DNA from: Erythrobacter sp.
GTDB taxonomy: Bacteria > Pseudomonadota > Alphaproteobacteria > Sphingomonadales > Sphingomonadaceae
DNA: 64,000 nt
Direction of reading: 5' to 3'
NCBI RefSeq assembly: GCF_011765465.1
Contig: NZ_CP050265.1
Span: 62,001 to 126,000, forward strand
Shown: piece by piece, positions 62,322 to 64,000 of the stretch
How positions within the stretch are numbered: position 1 is the first letter of the stretch
Layout of the letters: the number at the start of each line of letters is the position of its first letter
Notes under the pieces: model-generated
What the model saw: only the letters and a program-made list of their open reading frames with translations
Database searches by the model: none
What the model was told of the DNA's origin: nothing
Position numbers and translations under genes: made by a program

Positions 62322-64000
62322 GCGGCCGCTCCCGCGGGAAGGGGCTGGGCCGGGCCTTCGGGATCATTTGCGGGGGGCGGTGTCTCGTCCGCCCCCGGCG
62401 CACCGCCGAAGAACCGCTCGGTCAGGCTCTGGACGATCACGTAAAGCGCGGGGACCACCAGCACGGCGAGGATCGTGGCCGCCAGCATCCCGCCGAACAC
62501 GACCGTGCCGACCGACTGCTTCGAGGCAGCCCCCGCGCCGCCGGCGATCAGCAGCGGGATCACGCCCATGATGAACGCGAAGGAGGTCATCAGGATCGGG
62601 CGCAGGCGCTGCACCGCGGCCATGCGCGCAGCCTCCGCGATGGGCTTGCCCTCTTCGCGGAACTGCTTGGCGAATTCGACGATCAGGATCGCGTTCTTGG
62701 CCGACAGGCCGACCAGCGTGACCACCCCGATCTGCCCGTAGACGTTGAAATCGAGCCCGCGCAATTGCAGCGCGAGAAGCGCCCCGAGCACGCCGAAAGG
62801 CACGGCCAGAAGCACCGCGATCGGGATCGACCAGCTTTCGTAGAGCGCGGCGAGGAACAGGAAGACGACCAGCACCGACAGCGCCATGACCACGGTTGCG
62901 GCATTGCCCGTCTCGACTTCTTCGGCGGTCACGCCCGACCATTCGTAGCCATAGCCTGCGGGCAGCGTTTCCGCCGCGACCCGTTCGAGCGCGGCGACGG
63001 CATCGCCCGAGGAATAGCCCGGCGCGGGCGCGCCCGACAGGTCGGCCGAGCGGTAGAGGTTGTAGCGCGCGGTGAAGCGCGGCGAGGCGCCCTTCTCGAT
63101 GCTCACCACCGCCGACAGGGGGGCCATCCGCCCGGTCGTCCGGCTGCGCACGTTGACGAGGGCGAGCCCGCCGATGTCCTCGCGGTAATCTGCGTCCGAC
63201 TGGACCATCACCTTGTAGTTCTTGCCATAACGGGTAAAGTCGTTGACCTGCGACCCGCCGAGCAGGATGCCGAGCGTCTGGTAGACATCGGTGAGTTGCA
63301 GCCCCAGCGCCTTGGCCCGCTCGCGGTCGACGGTGAGCTGGTAGTTCGGCGTGCCCGCGCTGTAGGTGGTCGAGATGCGCCCGATTTCCGGCTGGCTGCT
63401 TGCCTCGGCGAGAAAGGCCCGCGTCACGTCGGCGAGGTCCTTGGGCGATTGCCCGGCGCGCGCCTGCAGCATCATCGAAAAGCCCGAGGACGCGCCGAAG
63501 CCGGGCAGGGCAGGCGGGCCGAACCCGAACAGCATCGCCTCGGGCGTGGCATAGCCGATCATGTTCGCCTTGCGGATCAGCGCCGCGGCGGAGGTCTCCC
63601 CGCCGCGCTCCTCCCACGGGGCGAGCTTGGCGATCATCAGCCCGGCATTGGGCGCGGCCGTGCCCGACAGCACGTCGAAGCCCGAAATGCTCATCACCGC
63701 CTCGACCCCTTCGAGCGAGCGCAGCTTGCCCGAGAAATCGCCCAGCACCTCGCCCGTGCGCTGCGTGTTCGAAGCATCGGGCAGCATCGCCTGCACGAAG
63801 AAGGCGCCGACATCCTCGTCCGGCACGAAGCCCGTGGGCGTCACCCGGAACAGGATCACGATCCCGCCGATGACGAGCGCAAGGAACACCGCGACCCTTT
63901 TCAGGCTGGTGGTGGTCATCCCCACGAAGCCGTCATAGCGCGCGGTCAACCGGTCGAACCCCGCATTGAATTTCGCGAAGAAGCGGTCGAGCATATTGCC
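62318..64000 (-). CDS. RND multidrug efflux pump, AcrB/HAE1 type, C-terminal part
   Basis: At least 558 residues; the N-terminal half lies beyond the right edge and the frame is open to the end. TTTSLKRVAVFLALVIGGIV, FVPDEDVGAFFVQAMLPDAS, VVTLVGLSAKNAILIVEFAK and MTSFAFIMGVIPLLIAGGAG are hallmark HAE1-family segments (porter docking loops and helices of the second half). Proton-driven export of hydrophobic compounds. The adaptor gene is presumably upstream outside the window. Confidence 0.93.
   Translation of the reverse strand, partial: GNMLDRFFAKFNAGFDRLTARYDGFVGMTTTSLKRVAVFLALVIGGIVILFRVTPTGFVPDEDVGAFFVQAMLPDASNTQRTGEVLGDFSGKLRSLEGVEAVMSISGFDVLSGTAAPNAGLMIAKLAPWEERGGETSAAALIRKANMIGYATPEAMLFGFGPPALPGFGASSGFSMMLQARAGQSPKDLADVTRAFLAEASSQPEIGRISTTYSAGTPNYQLTVDRERAKALGLQLTDVYQTLGILLGGSQVNDFTRYGKNYKVMVQSDADYREDIGGLALVNVRSRTTGRMAPLSAVVSIEKGASPRFTARYNLYRSADLSGAPAPGYSSGDAVAALERVAAETLPAGYGYEWSGVTAEEVETGNAATVVMALSVLVVFLFLAALYESWSIPIAVLLAVPFGVLGALLALQLRGLDFNVYGQIGVVTLVGLSAKNAILIVEFAKQFREEGKPIAEAARMAAVQRLRPILMTSFAFIMGVIPLLIAGGAGAASKQSVGTVVFGGMLAATILAVLVVPALYVIVQSLTERFFGGAPGADETPPPANDPEGPAQPLPAGAAA

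Overview
The window reads as chromosome of a high-GC alphaproteobacterium of the Sphingomonadales, most likely Erythrobacteraceae (Erythrobacter-like). The signs are a LOV-domain HWE/HisKA2 histidine kinase, promoter matches to the alphaproteobacterial general-stress sigma factor EcfG (GGAAC-N16/17-NGTT), an alpha-type SspB, a Usg-family protein, NodT-type outer-membrane lipoproteins and the ybgC-tolQRAB-pal block. Assignment rests on gene content seen by eye; no database search was run. No phage, plasmid, integrase, transposase or CRISPR array was seen.

Layout. 0-6 kb: end of a PqqB-like hydrolase, a cNMP-binding/patatin lipase, a TPP riboswitch with thiC, an EthD protein and two lipoproteins. 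6-8.6 kb: accessory patch with paired palindromes, an AT-rich DUF3800 gene, an HTH protein and a cluster of structured repeats. 8.6-21.6 kb: small stress and envelope proteins (CspA, HPF, fasciclin, GFA, PEBP, SWIB), a photolyase-like protein with odd domain order, the LOV kinase with its response regulator, S41 protease, M19 dipeptidase and dapD. 21.7-33.3 kb: S8 subtilase, then two divergent acyl-CoA/lipid catabolism clusters. 33.4-44.3 kb: usg, gmk, sspB, a his operon (hisB-H-A-orfX-F-E) followed by a HIT gene, and the complete Tol-Pal system. 44.3-53.5 kb: J-domain protein, SDR-like protein, Cys/Met-metabolism PLP enzyme, a DASS transporter interrupted in frame by a repeat, and three tandem DUF547 paralogues. 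53.5-64 kb: infC (probable AUA start), pdeM, hemF, rsh, CBS protein, cyclophilin, tRNA-Ser(GGA) and an RND efflux operon running off the right edge.

The most unusual content is a family of dispersed palindromic elements whose terminal stem-loop always has the loop GGAT while the stem changes by compensating substitutions. Copies lie in three modules near 8.0-8.3 kb, directly before hisH, between hisH and hisA in a larger composite, and inside the coding sequence of the DASS transporter, where the frame stays open across it. This resembles REP elements or Rickettsia-type palindromic elements. A second theme is the EcfG-like sites in front of the photolyase-like gene, the LOV kinase, a two-gene DUF2945 unit and a 49-residue secreted peptide, which suggests a light and stress regulon.
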